64,000 bases of DNA, taken from assembly GCF_006175985.1 (NCBI RefSeq), contig NZ_SRSH01000001.1, forward strand, positions 496,001 to 560,000. The letters are read 5' to 3'. The notes beneath the pieces are model-generated. The model was not told the origin of the DNA. It saw only the letters and a program-made list of their open reading frames with translations, and made no database searches. Position numbers and translations under genes: made by a program. Position 1 is the first letter of the stretch. The number at the start of each line of letters is the position of its first letter. Source of the stretch: Methylotetracoccus oryzae. GTDB taxonomy: Bacteria > Pseudomonadota > Gammaproteobacteria > Methylococcales > Methylococcaceae. This document shows positions 8,090 through 17,618 of the stretch, piece after piece.

Positions 8090-9145
8090 CTAAACCCGCC
8101 CCTCAAGGCGGAGGCTCAAATAGACGAGGCTCAGTAACGAGAGACCGGCCAGTAAAGTATGCGCGACAACCGTTGTGACCGGTAGCCGGAACATAACCGC
8201 GGCGATGCCTGTCCCTGTGGTCGCAAGCACCAGCAGGCCCAGGAGGAGCGCGGCGGGACGCAAGTCAGCATCTCGTCGATGCCAGGCCATGATGACCGCA
8301 ATCAGCGTCAAGGCCACACCGAGTAACAGCCCGCTGATGCGATGCGCCCAGTGAATCGCGGCCCGTTGCTGCTCTGGCAACCACACAAGGCCGTTTTGGG
8401 ACGCCCCCTGCTGGCCCCACGCGAAATCGCTGATTTGATCGGACTCTGGCCACAGCTGCTGCAGACAGGCCGGAATCTCGGAACATGCCAATCCCGCCTG
8501 GTGGGTGCTGGTCCATCCGCCGACCAGCAGCTGGCTGAGCAGCAAGAGCAGAGCGATCCGGGCCGCCCAGCGTCTTCCGGGGCCTGCCCCTCCGAAGGAC
8601 GACGCTGCGCGGGGCTTCGAATCGACCGCCAGATGCGTCAGAAACAAGGCCAGCAGGATCGAGTAACCGAGAAGCAGATGAGCGGTTACGGCCAACGGCA
8701 GAAGCGCGTGCTCCAACGTCCACAAGCCCAAAGCCGTCTGCATGACCACCATGCACACGCTGGCCATCGCCCAAAACGTGGCCTTCGGACGGTTGTCAGG
8801 AAGCGTCCAGACCAAGGATGCCAGCAACAGAACGCTCAGACCGACTGCCCCAGCGACGTAACGATGCGTTTTGATGTCTAGACGGACCCGGGCCATCATT
8901 TCGGCCGTCTTCCTGCCGCTAGCGCCTGCCCGAAGACTGCGGTCGGGCGGACTGTCCGGCTGTTGCACACAAGCGGGCCAGGGAGCGCAGCGACTCTCCG
9001 TATCCGCGCTTCGGACATAGGCGCCCAGGGCAATCGTCGCGAGTGTCAGGATGACAGCGATGAGCGCCAGCGCGCGAACTACCCCGACCAAATGGCAACC
9101 TCGGAAAAGAGTGGCGTCGAACCCGCGACTCCGCCGGCAGACCAT
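8090..9145 (-). CDS. ctaA: COX15/CtaA-family haem A synthase
   Basis: Membrane enzyme converting haem O to haem A for aa3-type cytochrome oxidases. The 351 residues form about eight hydrophobic segments in two related halves. Haem-binding His positions sit in KTHRYVAGAVG, TLEHALLPLAVTAHLLLGY, WAHRISGLLLG and VAHTLLAGLSLL. A Cys pair in the periplasmic loop (GLACSEIPACLQQLWP) is typical of many COX15 proteins. It is not next to cytochrome oxidase or ctaB genes here, so it appears as an isolated copy. The gene starts with ATG; an internal start near the first helix cannot be excluded. Confidence 0.85.
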   Translation of the reverse strand: MVCRRSRGFDATLFRGCHLVGVVRALALIAVILTLATIALGAYVRSADTESRCAPWPACVQQPDSPPDRSLRAGASGRKTAEMMARVRLDIKTHRYVAGAVGLSVLLLASLVWTLPDNRPKATFWAMASVCMVVMQTALGLWTLEHALLPLAVTAHLLLGYSILLALFLTHLAVDSKPRAASSFGGAGPGRRWAARIALLLLLSQLLVGGWTSTHQAGLACSEIPACLQQLWPESDQISDFAWGQQGASQNGLVWLPEQQRAAIHWAHRISGLLLGVALTLIAVIMAWHRRDADLRPAALLLGLLVLATTGTGIAAVMFRLPVTTVVAHTLLAGLSLLSLVYLSLRLEGRV

Positions 9146-9397
9146 CCCTCAGGGTTGGCCCAGTTCCGCGCGGGCGGTGCATTGCGCCGCATCGTACCCA
9201 AATCTCCGGGACAGCATCACCTTCATCAGCGCGACCCATTCACAGCCCTTCGGGAACGCAGACCGGCCGACATTACGGCTGGTGACGACGCGCAGGCCGA
9301 ACGGACGTCAACTGCGCTACTCTAACCGGGACATCCCGCTATCCCAAAAACGGAAATCAACTGGCTTGGCGACCGACCCTCCCCTTGTCTCAGCCCT

Positions 9398-10768
9398 GTG
9401 ACCGCTCTTTCCGGACCTGATCCGACGACAGAGGCGCCCCCCCGGCCGCGTTCAGCAGAAGTGACCGGAACCGGCACCTTCCTGTCAGGCGAAAACTATT
9501 CCCGGCCGTTGGGTCTGGCCGGCCTTGCCGTCGCCAATTACTTGCTGCTTTATGTTGCCAACATCGCGGTAGCCCGCCACCTCAATCCGGCAGACTTCGA
9601 CGACTACAGCGTGGCATTGTCGATCGTGACGGTGCTCAGCACCGTCTCGACACTCGGGCTCGAGAAATACGCCTTGCGGTGCCTCCCCGTTTATCGGGAA
9701 CGCGGGGACTGGAGCCATGCCCGAGGGTTTTGGCGCTTTTCCTTACGCACCACCGCCGGTGTCAGCCTCGGACTATGGGCAGGGCTCTCGCTGCTGCTGG
9801 AGATGGTCTTGTACAGCCGTCACGCTGACTCACATGTGGCGATCCTGTTGCTGGTTGCGTTCCTGCCCGCCATCACTGCGACGCTGTTCCTGGTGGAGGT
9901 TGCCACTGCCATGGGAGAAAAAATCCAGGCGGTTGTGATCTACCGCTTCCTGCTGCCCGCGAGCTTTTTCGTGCTGGTGAGCATGAGCCGCCTGTTTGAA
10001 CTGCCGAGCAGCGCAGCCATCGTGGCGCTGTGCTACGGACTTTCCTGGCTGATCTCGCTCTCGGCCATCGGCTTTCTGGTCCGGTACGCCATGCCTGTTG
10101 AATTCTGGCACACGGAACCCGCGTACCTCCGCAAGAAATGGCTGCGGAGAGGCGCACCGTTCCTGATGAACAGTTCGATGCTAAGCCTGATGGCGAGTTC
10201 GGGCGTCATCATTCTCGAGTTACTGTTCACCTCCGAGACCGTCGTCGGCACGTTCGCTGTCGTCGCGCAAACGGGAACATTCATCGTGTTGCTCGCCAAC
10301 ACGATCAATCGGTTCTATCTGCCCCTGATCTCGCTGTATCTGGAGCGGCAGGACAAGGTCTCGATGCGCCGGATGGCGCGCCATCGAATGCTCGTGATCG
10401 GGATGCTGGTAATGCTCTTCCTGACGGTTGTCTTCAGCGTGGGGGAGGACATTCTCGGCTGGTTCGGGCCCGGCTTCCGCGAAGGCTATCCTGCGCTACG
10501 GGTCATAGCAGTGGGAGCGTCGATCAACGCGCTGTGCTCCGACTCGCCCTATTATCTTCAATTCATGAAACAGGAGCGGGTCGTGTTCCTGTCGACTGCC
10601 GCGGGGCTACTGATCAACCTGACAGCCACTGCGTTCCTCAGCGCCCACGCCGGCGCGCTCGGTGCCGCCTATGGCTACGCTCTATCGATGGGGTGGGTGT
10701 TCGCGCTGCAGCGCGTCCGGGCCGCTCAGCATGTCAGCCGGCACCTGGCCCAGGACGGACAGCCTTAA
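9398..10768 (+). CDS. Polysaccharide flippase (MOP/Wzx-type)
   Basis: Inner-membrane protein of the multidrug/oligosaccharidyl-lipid/polysaccharide superfamily, likely moving a lipid-linked glycan across the membrane. The 456 residues contain about a dozen hydrophobic segments. The first (GLAGLAVANYLLLYVANIAV) is followed by the typical ARHLNPADFDDYSVALS segment seen at the start of polysaccharide biosynthesis proteins. The start is GTG at 9398. No other glycan-assembly genes are adjacent, so its partner pathway is unknown. Confidence 0.78.
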   Translation: MTALSGPDPTTEAPPRPRSAEVTGTGTFLSGENYSRPLGLAGLAVANYLLLYVANIAVARHLNPADFDDYSVALSIVTVLSTVSTLGLEKYALRCLPVYRERGDWSHARGFWRFSLRTTAGVSLGLWAGLSLLLEMVLYSRHADSHVAILLLVAFLPAITATLFLVEVATAMGEKIQAVVIYRFLLPASFFVLVSMSRLFELPSSAAIVALCYGLSWLISLSAIGFLVRYAMPVEFWHTEPAYLRKKWLRRGAPFLMNSSMLSLMASSGVIILELLFTSETVVGTFAVVAQTGTFIVLLANTINRFYLPLISLYLERQDKVSMRRMARHRMLVIGMLVMLFLTVVFSVGEDILGWFGPGFREGYPALRVIAVGASINALCSDSPYYLQFMKQERVVFLSTAAGLLINLTATAFLSAHAGALGAAYGYALSMGWVFALQRVRAAQHVSRHLAQDGQP

Positions 10769-10913
10769 GAATTCTGTAACATTTCACTGGCACCATGCAC
10801 ATTGGCAGAACACCACCATGTGCGAAACCAAGTGTTCGCCCCGGGGGTTCCTGCGAATCGTTCTCTTCGCGCCTCGGCACCCCTTGTCACTCCGAACACC
10901 GTCGAACGTCCCC

Positions 10914-12281
10914 ATGAAACTGTCTCCGATTCTGTTGTCTGCCACTCTGGCCTTGTCAACGGCGACGTTACCCGCGCAAGCTGCGGTCACATTCATCGGC
11001 GAAGGCTCGATTCCCGGCGATGCGGTGGATCAGTCGAAGCTCGACCGCAAGCTGGAAGACGGCGCGTCACCCCATAATCGCGTCGGCGGCCTGGGTTCGG
11101 CCATCACCTACAGCGGTAACGGGAACTCCTATCTCGCACTACCGGACCGCGGACCGGCGGGCGGCAAGACATCCTATTTCAACCGTTTGTACAGAATCGA
11201 TATCAAGCTGGCCAAACTCGCCGAGAACCGGTATGCGGTGGAACCGGCGCTGACGAGCACCTTGCTGCTCCGGACCGAGGACGGTAGGCAGTTCACCGGG
11301 CATGCTGCCGCGTTCGATGCAATCAATTCGCCTGACGGTCTGCGGCTCGACCCCGAGGGCCTGCGCATCAGCGGGTGCGGCCACACCGCGCTGATCTGCG
11401 ATGAATACGGCCCACACATCTACGAAGTCGACCTCAAGTCCGGCAAGCGCATCCGGAACCTTCCCGTGCCACGAAAATTCCTCGTCGACTTCCCCTCGGA
11501 GAACCCCGACGAAGAGAAGAGCAAGAATCTGACCGGTCGTCAGCCCAACCGCGGCTTCGAGGGGCTCGCGATCACACCCGACGGAGCGCGCCTGCTGGCA
11601 GTGATCCAGCAACCGCTGCTTCAAGACGGCGCACTGGGCACCGACCGCAAGCCCGTCGGGGTCAACTGCCGTATCCTGGAAGTCGATCTGCAAAGCGGCG
11701 CCGTACGCGAGTACATGTACGTCATGGAGCGTCCCGCGAACGGCCTGAGCGAGATCCTCGCGATCAACGATCACGAATTCCTGATCATCGAACACGACTC
11801 CAAGCCGGCGGCCGAAACTACCTTCAAAAGCATCTTTCGCGTCGATCTCAACGGCGCCACCGATGTCCGGTCCATCAAGGCCTTGCCGTCGACCGGCAAT
11901 ACGGTGAGCGACGGCGGCGGTACGAATCAGGTTACCCCGGTCGCAAAAACACTGTTCGTCGATCTGTTGCGCGCCGGCATCCCGGACATGCCCGAAAAGG
12001 TCGAAGGACTGACCTTCGGGCCGGATCTCGGTGACGGACGCCATCTGCTGATCGCTTCCGCCGACAATGACTTCGCCGGAGACCGCGCGAGCCGCTTCAT
12101 GGCCTTCGCGGTCGATCCCGCCGATCTTCCCCGTTATCAGCCGCTCCCCCGAGCAGGCGCCGGACCGAACCACGCCTGTTCCACCCCCCTCAACCGCGTA
12201 GCCTCCGGGCAGCCGGCGCACAGCAAGGAGCGGGGCTCACACACTGCCCACACGAAACTGACGCGCCTGGGCTCGAACTGA
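10914..12281 (+). CDS. Secreted phytase-like (esterase-like activity of phytase) beta-propeller protein
   Basis: A 455-residue exported protein with signal peptide (MKLSPILLSATLALSTATLPAQAA) and a single phytase-like domain. Landmarks are GGLGSAITY, LALPDRGPAG near the N-terminus, DPEGLRIS, NRGFEGLAITPDGARLLAVIQ and FLIIEHDSK. These match the family often annotated as esterase-like activity of phytase; the true substrate is not established. The open frame extends further upstream, but ATG at 10914 is where the signal peptide begins. The last 30 residues are low in hydrophobicity and His/Ser-rich and look unlike the rest, possibly a drifted tail. The next genes on the strand are a symporter fusion and another propeller-type protein. 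Confidence 0.75.
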   Translation: MKLSPILLSATLALSTATLPAQAAVTFIGEGSIPGDAVDQSKLDRKLEDGASPHNRVGGLGSAITYSGNGNSYLALPDRGPAGGKTSYFNRLYRIDIKLAKLAENRYAVEPALTSTLLLRTEDGRQFTGHAAAFDAINSPDGLRLDPEGLRISGCGHTALICDEYGPHIYEVDLKSGKRIRNLPVPRKFLVDFPSENPDEEKSKNLTGRQPNRGFEGLAITPDGARLLAVIQQPLLQDGALGTDRKPVGVNCRILEVDLQSGAVREYMYVMERPANGLSEILAINDHEFLIIEHDSKPAAETTFKSIFRVDLNGATDVRSIKALPSTGNTVSDGGGTNQVTPVAKTLFVDLLRAGIPDMPEKVEGLTFGPDLGDGRHLLIASADNDFAGDRASRFMAFAVDPADLPRYQPLPRAGAGPNHACSTPLNRVASGQPAHSKERGSHTAHTKLTRLGSN

Positions 12282-12687
12282 CTTAGGGGCGGCCCAGCGG
12301 CGTCAAGGAAAGCCTGACCCGCCCCCGAGAACCCTGACCACGCGACGACGATGCCGATGGATCAATGCCCCGCGCCGGGTCACGGACGCTCTGAATTTAT
12401 TCAGGTAGGGCGAAACCGCCTCTTGCGTCGCCGACTCCGTACGAAGCGAGCACGGCTTTTGTTCAGATTTTCCTTGGGGTAGCCTCTCGCCACTCGGCGC
12501 CGGCACATCGGCGCGGCCGCATCTGTGCGAGGCGTTGATTGGAGCATCCCTGAGGCCTGGCCGAGGTGCAGCTTCAAAGCCGGAGCCAGGCTGGAGCTGG
12601 ATAAGCTTGGTCGTTACCGGGGCGGGCTCACAGGACATAGCCGTCCTCCTTATCACACCGCATGCTTCAGGTCCCGGAGTAGCATTG
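12282..12687. other. Intergenic stretch, 406 bases
   Basis: No gene is supported. The reading frame of the symporter stays open upstream of 12688, but that extension has no ribosome site and no family resemblance. I see no convincing terminator for the phytase-like gene and no clear promoter for the symporter. Confidence 0.4.
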
Positions 12688-14925
12688 ATGACCACAGGCA
12701 GCAAGGCCATGCCACCTAGCGAACCCGACGTCGTCCGCCCCAAGCGGCTAAAGTTCATCTCCGACATGAGCTTCGGCACCCGCGTGGTGGTCGGCTTCGT
12801 GCTTGGCGTCGCGGTCGGCTTGTTCTTCGGTGAAGGCGCGGCCGTGCTGCAGACGGCAGTGGACGCCTACATCCGGCTGATGCAAATGACCGTCATCCCC
12901 TACCTGGTCCTGGGGCTGATGGCTTCGCTCGGACGCCTGTCACGCAGCGACGCTCGCCTGCTCGCGCAGGGCGGGGGCCTGTCGATCGTCGCGATGTGGG
13001 TGGTTACGGCACTGCTGATCGTCGCAATGACGCTGGCCTTTCCGGATCTGCAAAGCGGCTCGTTCTTCAGTACGGCCCTGGTCCAGCCACCGCGGCCGTT
13101 CAATGTCGCCGAGGTATTCATCCCCGACAATCCGTTCGCGTCGCTGGCCAATAGCGCCGTTCCGGCAGTGGTCCTGTTCTGCGTCGCCATGGGCCTGGCA
13201 CTGATCGAGACGCGCAACAAGGAACGCGTGCTCGACGCCTTCCTGGTGCTCAACGAGGCGGTGTCCCGCGTCACCAAGTTCGTCGCCGGGTTGACGCCTT
13301 TGGGAATTTTCGCGATCGGCGCGGTTGCTGCCGGCACCATGAGCATCACCGAGTTTGAACGACTGCAGGTGTATTTCGTGACGTTCATCGTGGCCGCCGT
13401 GCTGCTGACGTTCCTGGTCGTGCCATTCTTTGTCACGGCCCTGACGCCGTTCCGCTACCGCCACGTCGTCTCGGTCGCCAAGGACGCACTGCTGACGGCG
13501 TTCGTCGCCGACAACCTGTTCATCGTCCTGCCGCTGCTCGCGGAACGCGCGAAGGAGCTGATCAAGGACTACGACCTGCACAGTGAAGCGGCCGAAAACA
13601 GCGTCGACGCGATCATCCCGATCGCGTTCAACTTCCCGATGGCGGGCAAGCTGCTGATGCTGCTGTTCCTGCCGTTCGCCGCCTGGCTGGCCGACGAGGC
13701 GCTGGACTGGAGCGATTATCCAGTCCTGTTCGGTGCCGGCGTGCTGAGCTTTTTCGCCAAGACCTCCACCGCCGTCCCGTTCCTGATGGACCTGCTGGAC
13801 ATCCCGCAGGATCTTTTCCAGCTCTATCTGGCCAGCGACCTCGTCACGGGGCGCTTCAGCAGCCTGCTGGCCACGATGTGCCTGCTCGCGACCTGCCTGG
13901 TCACCGGCGGCTTCATGGCCGGCTACCTGCGTTTCGACCGGCACCGGATTCTGATGGCTCTGGCGATATCCGGGGGCGTGACCGTAGGCACGGTCATTGT
14001 CACGAAGATCCTGTTGTCGCTGTTCATCGATCCGGAGAATCATCAGGATCAGTTGCTCATGAACATGCAACTGCCGACACGCCCGGTTGAGATCATCGTC
14101 GACGACGAACCCCCGGAGGAGATTGGGGCACCGCTCGCGCGGAAACATAACGGCGCACTGGAGCGCATCCGCCGAAACGGCGTCCTCCGCGTAGGCTACA
14201 ACGCCGACCGCCTGCCGCTGACATTTTTCAACGCCCACCATGATCTGGTGGGCTTCGACGTCGATCTGGCCGGCTCCCTGGCGCACGAACTGGGCGTGAA
14301 GCTGGAGTTCGTGCCGTTCACCTGGCAGAACGTGACGCATGAAATCGATGCCGGCCTGATCGATGTCGTGCCGAGCGTCCCCTACAGCACCTCGCTGATC
14401 CCGGCCAAGCGCCTGTCCACCCCCTATTACCAGGGCGTGCTCGGCTTCGCCGTGCGCGATCCGGACCGCGCCAAGTTTGCGACCCTGGAGGCGATCCACA
14501 AGCAACATCACCTGACGATCGGCATACCGACGGAGTTGCAGCTGCCCGTGGCGGCTCTGACCAATTACCTGGCCCCGGTCGAGGTGAAGACCGAGTTCGT
14601 CAGAGCCTTGCGTTACTTTTTCGAGGAGAAAGTGACGAACGTCGACGCGATGCTGGTGACGGCCGAGGTTGGCACCGCCTGGACCCTGCTCCATCCACAT
14701 TTCACCGTGGTCGTGCCGCGCCCGACTTCGGTGCAGATACCCATGGGCTACATGGTTCACCCTGAGGATGAGGACCTGCTCGAATTCATAGAAAGCTGGC
14801 TCGTGATCCACCGGGCCCGCGGCACCGTCGACCGAGCCTACGATTTCTGGATTCTCGGCCAGGGAGCGAAGTCACATACCCGGCGCTGGTCGATCATCCA
14901 CAACGTGCTTGGCTGGACGGATTGA
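12688..14925 (+). CDS. Dicarboxylate/amino-acid:cation symporter fused to a solute-binding domain
   Basis: A 745-residue fusion. Residues about 25-450 form a sodium/proton:dicarboxylate symporter (SDF/DAACS, GltP-DctA-like) with multiple membrane segments, the SLANSAVPAVVLF stretch, and re-entrant and substrate segments (AFNFPMAGKLLMLL; FFAKTSTAVPFLMDLLDIP). After the last helix (near 435-455) comes a hydrophilic linker. From about 485 to 735 there is a family-3 extracellular solute-binding domain (RRNGVLRVGYNADRLPLTFF, VGFDVDLAGSLAHELGVKLE, IDVVPSVPYS). The binding domain is therefore covalently tethered at the periplasmic end of a secondary carrier, a job normally done only for ABC or TRAP systems. 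The start is ATG 12688 after CGGAG. Substrate unknown. Confidence 0.85.
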   Translation: MTTGSKAMPPSEPDVVRPKRLKFISDMSFGTRVVVGFVLGVAVGLFFGEGAAVLQTAVDAYIRLMQMTVIPYLVLGLMASLGRLSRSDARLLAQGGGLSIVAMWVVTALLIVAMTLAFPDLQSGSFFSTALVQPPRPFNVAEVFIPDNPFASLANSAVPAVVLFCVAMGLALIETRNKERVLDAFLVLNEAVSRVTKFVAGLTPLGIFAIGAVAAGTMSITEFERLQVYFVTFIVAAVLLTFLVVPFFVTALTPFRYRHVVSVAKDALLTAFVADNLFIVLPLLAERAKELIKDYDLHSEAAENSVDAIIPIAFNFPMAGKLLMLLFLPFAAWLADEALDWSDYPVLFGAGVLSFFAKTSTAVPFLMDLLDIPQDLFQLYLASDLVTGRFSSLLATMCLLATCLVTGGFMAGYLRFDRHRILMALAISGGVTVGTVIVTKILLSLFIDPENHQDQLLMNMQLPTRPVEIIVDDEPPEEIGAPLARKHNGALERIRRNGVLRVGYNADRLPLTFFNAHHDLVGFDVDLAGSLAHELGVKLEFVPFTWQNVTHEIDAGLIDVVPSVPYSTSLIPAKRLSTPYYQGVLGFAVRDPDRAKFATLEAIHKQHHLTIGIPTELQLPVAALTNYLAPVEVKTEFVRALRYFFEEKVTNVDAMLVTAEVGTAWTLLHPHFTVVVPRPTSVQIPMGYMVHPEDEDLLEFIESWLVIHRARGTVDRAYDFWILGQGAKSHTRRWSIIHNVLGWTD

Positions 14926-14974
14926 TCGATCCCGCACTTCACGACGCCTGAACGCGTCGAATTTCGGAGCGCCC

Positions 14975-15952
14975 ATGAAGCACCCGACTTCACCCTGTCC
15001 GATCGGCCTGATCGTAGCCCTGGCAGCGCTTTCGAATGCACATTCCGCCGAGCTTTCGCGTTATGGCGGCATGTGCGACGCATCGGCCGCGGCGCCCATC
15101 GGACGCCACTACTTCGTCGTCGCGAACGACAAGGACAGCGTGCTGCGGGTCTACGATCGTGACGAACCGGGTCAACCGTTCTATGAGCACGACTTCACCG
15201 CATTCCTGGGACTGGCCGATACCGAAACCGATCTCGAGGGCGCCACCCGGATCGGAGAGCGAATCTATTGGATCACTTCCCACTCGGCAAACCCGCGCGG
15301 CGATGCGGATTCGAGGCGCCGACTCTTCGCGACGCACGTCCAACACGATGGCCGGACCATTCGGCTCGAAGCCGTAGGCACGCCCTACCGCACGCTGCTC
15401 GAGGACCTCACCGGTCACCCCGAACTGCGGGAGCTCGGGCTGGACAAAGCGGCCACCCTTCCGCCGGAAAGTGAGGATGGCCTGAATATCGAAGGTCTGT
15501 CCAGCACCCCGCCGGGTGGCTTGATGATCGGCTTTCGCAACCCACGCCCGTCCGGCAAGGCTCTGCTGGTGCCCATCGAAAACCCCGAGGACGTCATGCA
15601 GGGCCGGATCGCGCGCTTCGGTTCGCCGGTGCTGCTCGATCTGCATGGCCGCGGCGTCCGCAGCATCGAATACGCCGACGCCCTCGGCCAATATCTGATC
15701 GTGGCGGGACCCCATGACGACGAGGGTACGTTTCAGGTTTACGAGTGGACCGGACGCCCGGCCGACCCACCGAAGCCGGTCAGCACGGCGCCTTTCGCCG
15801 GACTCAACCCGGAGGCCCTGGTGCTCTATCCCGACGAGGGGAGTCGGGAGCAAGTCCTCAGCGATGACCGCGGAGAGGAGGTCAACGGCACGCGCTGCCT
15901 GCGGCGGACCTTGGAGCTACAAAGTTTCCGGGGGCTTTGGATCGGCCACTGA
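14975..15952 (+). CDS. DUF3616-type secreted protein
   Basis: A 325-residue exported protein with signal peptide (MKHPTSPCPIGLIVALAALS, cut near AHSA). The body resembles DUF3616, a propeller-like domain: FVVANDKDSVLRVYD, TDLEGATRIGERIYWITSHS, GLNIEGLSSTPPGGLMIGFRNP and NPEALVLYPDEG. The function is unknown. The ATG at 14975 lies 49 bases after the symporter stop, so co-transcription is likely. Two secreted propeller-type proteins bracketing a binding-protein/symporter fusion suggest a common envelope or scavenging role, but that is inference. Confidence 0.7.
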   Translation: MKHPTSPCPIGLIVALAALSNAHSAELSRYGGMCDASAAAPIGRHYFVVANDKDSVLRVYDRDEPGQPFYEHDFTAFLGLADTETDLEGATRIGERIYWITSHSANPRGDADSRRRLFATHVQHDGRTIRLEAVGTPYRTLLEDLTGHPELRELGLDKAATLPPESEDGLNIEGLSSTPPGGLMIGFRNPRPSGKALLVPIENPEDVMQGRIARFGSPVLLDLHGRGVRSIEYADALGQYLIVAGPHDDEGTFQVYEWTGRPADPPKPVSTAPFAGLNPEALVLYPDEGSREQVLSDDRGEEVNGTRCLRRTLELQSFRGLWIGH

Positions 15953-16219
15953 TCCCAACCGGGGGCCAACTCTCAGGGCGGTCCTGGCGAAATGGATCGT
16001 TGCAGGCCTGCCGTCAGATGCGGGAGACGGAAGACTTCATGCAGTACTGAGGGCCGTGCGCTGGCGCAGCTCTGGGGGACGGCGGTCGGGCCGCGGGGAA
16101 AGAACCGAAGGGAGCACTGAGCCCGATCCGGCTCGCGAGCAAGGGATCGGTTACGCGGGGTCCGGGTTTCCGCAGGCGCCGAAAAATCGGCCCCCGCGGA
16201 AACCTGTTCGAACAGCGGA

Positions 16220-17269
16220 CTACGGCGAAAACGTCTTCATCTGGCGAGCTGCTTCGCCGACCGACTTCCGCTCGTATTCCGGCAGAGGAATGAAGCCCTT
16301 CTTGGTCAGGTAGCCGTCATCGCCCCAGGCCTTCTCGCTGGTGAACTCCGTTACGAACTCCTGTATGCCCGGCACCGTTCCGACATGCGCCTTCTTGACG
16401 TAGAAGAACAGCGGCCGGGATACCGAATACTGCATGGAAGAGATGGTATCGTAATCCGGCGTCACGCCTTCCACCGGCAGGGCTGCGACCTTGTCCGTGT
16501 TTTCTTCGAGGAAGCTGTAGCCGAAAATGCCGAGCGAGTTCGGATTCGACAGCAGCTTTTGCACGATCAGATTGTCGTTCTCGCCCGCCTCGATGAACCC
16601 GCCGTCCTCACGCATCGTCTGGCACATCTTCTTGAAGTCTGCCTCCTTCTTCTTTTTCCAGTCCTTGATCCATTCGAACTCCTGGCAACCCGCCTCCATG
16701 ACCAGTTCAGCGAACGCGTCCCGCGTTCCCGAGGTCGGCGGCGGACCCATGACTTCGATCTTGCGGTTGGGAAGCGATGAGTTGACATCGCTCCAGGTCT
16801 TGTAGGGGTTGTCGATCAGCTTGCCGCAGTCCGAGCAATCCGGGTCCGGCACCTGCTTCGCCAGGGCCAGATAGATGTCCTTACGCGTCAGCGGAAACGA
16901 TGCCGACTTCTTGGACTGGGCGATCACGATGCCGTCGTAGCCGATCTTGACTTCGACGATTTCCTTGACCCCCGCTGCCTGGCAACTCTTGAATTCGGCC
17001 GGCTTCATTTTCCGCGAGGCATTGGCGATATCGGGGTACTGCACACCCACCCCTCCGCAAAACAACTTGATGCCGCCGCCGGTTCCCGTCGACTCGACTT
17101 TGGGCGTCTTGAAAGTCCCGCCTTTGCCGAACTGTTCGGCAACCACGGTGGAAAACGGATAGACCGTCGACGAACCGACGATGCTGAGCGCATCGCGCCC
17201 GGCAGCCCAGGTGGATCCCGCGGCCACGGTGGCAACCAATGCAGTGCCGATCAATAAAGCTCTATTCAC
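16220..17269 (-). CDS. pstS: Second PstS-family phosphate-binding protein
   Basis: A 349-residue periplasmic binding protein with signal peptide (ALLIGTALVATVAAGSTWA). Phosphate-site segments are VGSSTVYPFS, ESTGTGGGIKLFCGG, DIANASRKMKP, GYDGIVIAQS and PPPTSGTRDAF. The pattern is the PstS/SphX type, clearly different from the homologue at 6862-7896. A Cys-x2-Cys loop (DPDCSDCGKLID) is present. The start is GTG at 17269 behind AGGAG. The phosphate porin lies upstream on the same strand, separated by a probable terminator. The expected pstCAB genes are not next to it. Confidence 0.88.
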   Translation of the reverse strand: MNRALLIGTALVATVAAGSTWAAGRDALSIVGSSTVYPFSTVVAEQFGKGGTFKTPKVESTGTGGGIKLFCGGVGVQYPDIANASRKMKPAEFKSCQAAGVKEIVEVKIGYDGIVIAQSKKSASFPLTRKDIYLALAKQVPDPDCSDCGKLIDNPYKTWSDVNSSLPNRKIEVMGPPPTSGTRDAFAELVMEAGCQEFEWIKDWKKKKEADFKKMCQTMREDGGFIEAGENDNLIVQKLLSNPNSLGIFGYSFLEENTDKVAALPVEGVTPDYDTISSMQYSVSRPLFFYVKKAHVGTVPGIQEFVTEFTSEKAWGDDGYLTKKGFIPLPEYERKSVGEAARQMKTFSP

Positions 17270-17618
17270 GAAACACTCCTCTTTCTTTTAACGTTTCTTG
17301 CGGTAGTCATCCCGGGGCACCGAACTGCTGACGGGTTCCGGACGAACGTTGCCCGACGCTTCGGACAAGCGTCACTGAATCACCCAAAGATCACTGGACC
17401 ATCAGACGTGCCTCTCAGCCCCCTAAGTGTCCGCCGACACAACGCATCGCGAAGCGTCGCATATCATAGGGGCCTCCAGTGGCCGGGGGAAGCTGGTCCG
17501 TACGTCGTCCTGCGCTCCAGCAACACCCCAATTCGCGTAGGCCAGAGCCCAAAGCCCACCTTCAACAGGCGGGCTTTGCGCAGAGGGAAGCCGACTACGG
17601 TCCGGCGTGATAGGCCCT
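17270..17618. other. Intergenic stretch with a terminator, 349 bases
   Basis: Between the porin and the second PstS gene. It holds the hairpin at 17551-17577 and otherwise no gene. I found no clear Pho box directly upstream of the PstS start. Confidence 0.4.
17551..17577 (-). terminator. Probable terminator of the porin gene
   Basis: Ten-base arms at 17551-17560 and 17568-17577 flank a seven-base loop. On minus-strand RNA the stem is AAAGCCCGCC paired with GGUGGGCUUU, complete with one G-U pair; on the plus strand it has an A/C mismatch. The short U stretch at the stem end makes a weak intrinsic terminator. It lies about 40 bases after the porin stop. Confidence 0.55.

Noticed and set aside
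12940-14811. A 623-codon open frame antisense to the symporter fusion
   Set aside because: Gln/Arg/His/Asp-rich translation with no domain; it mirrors the third-position GC bias of the real gene on the plus strand.
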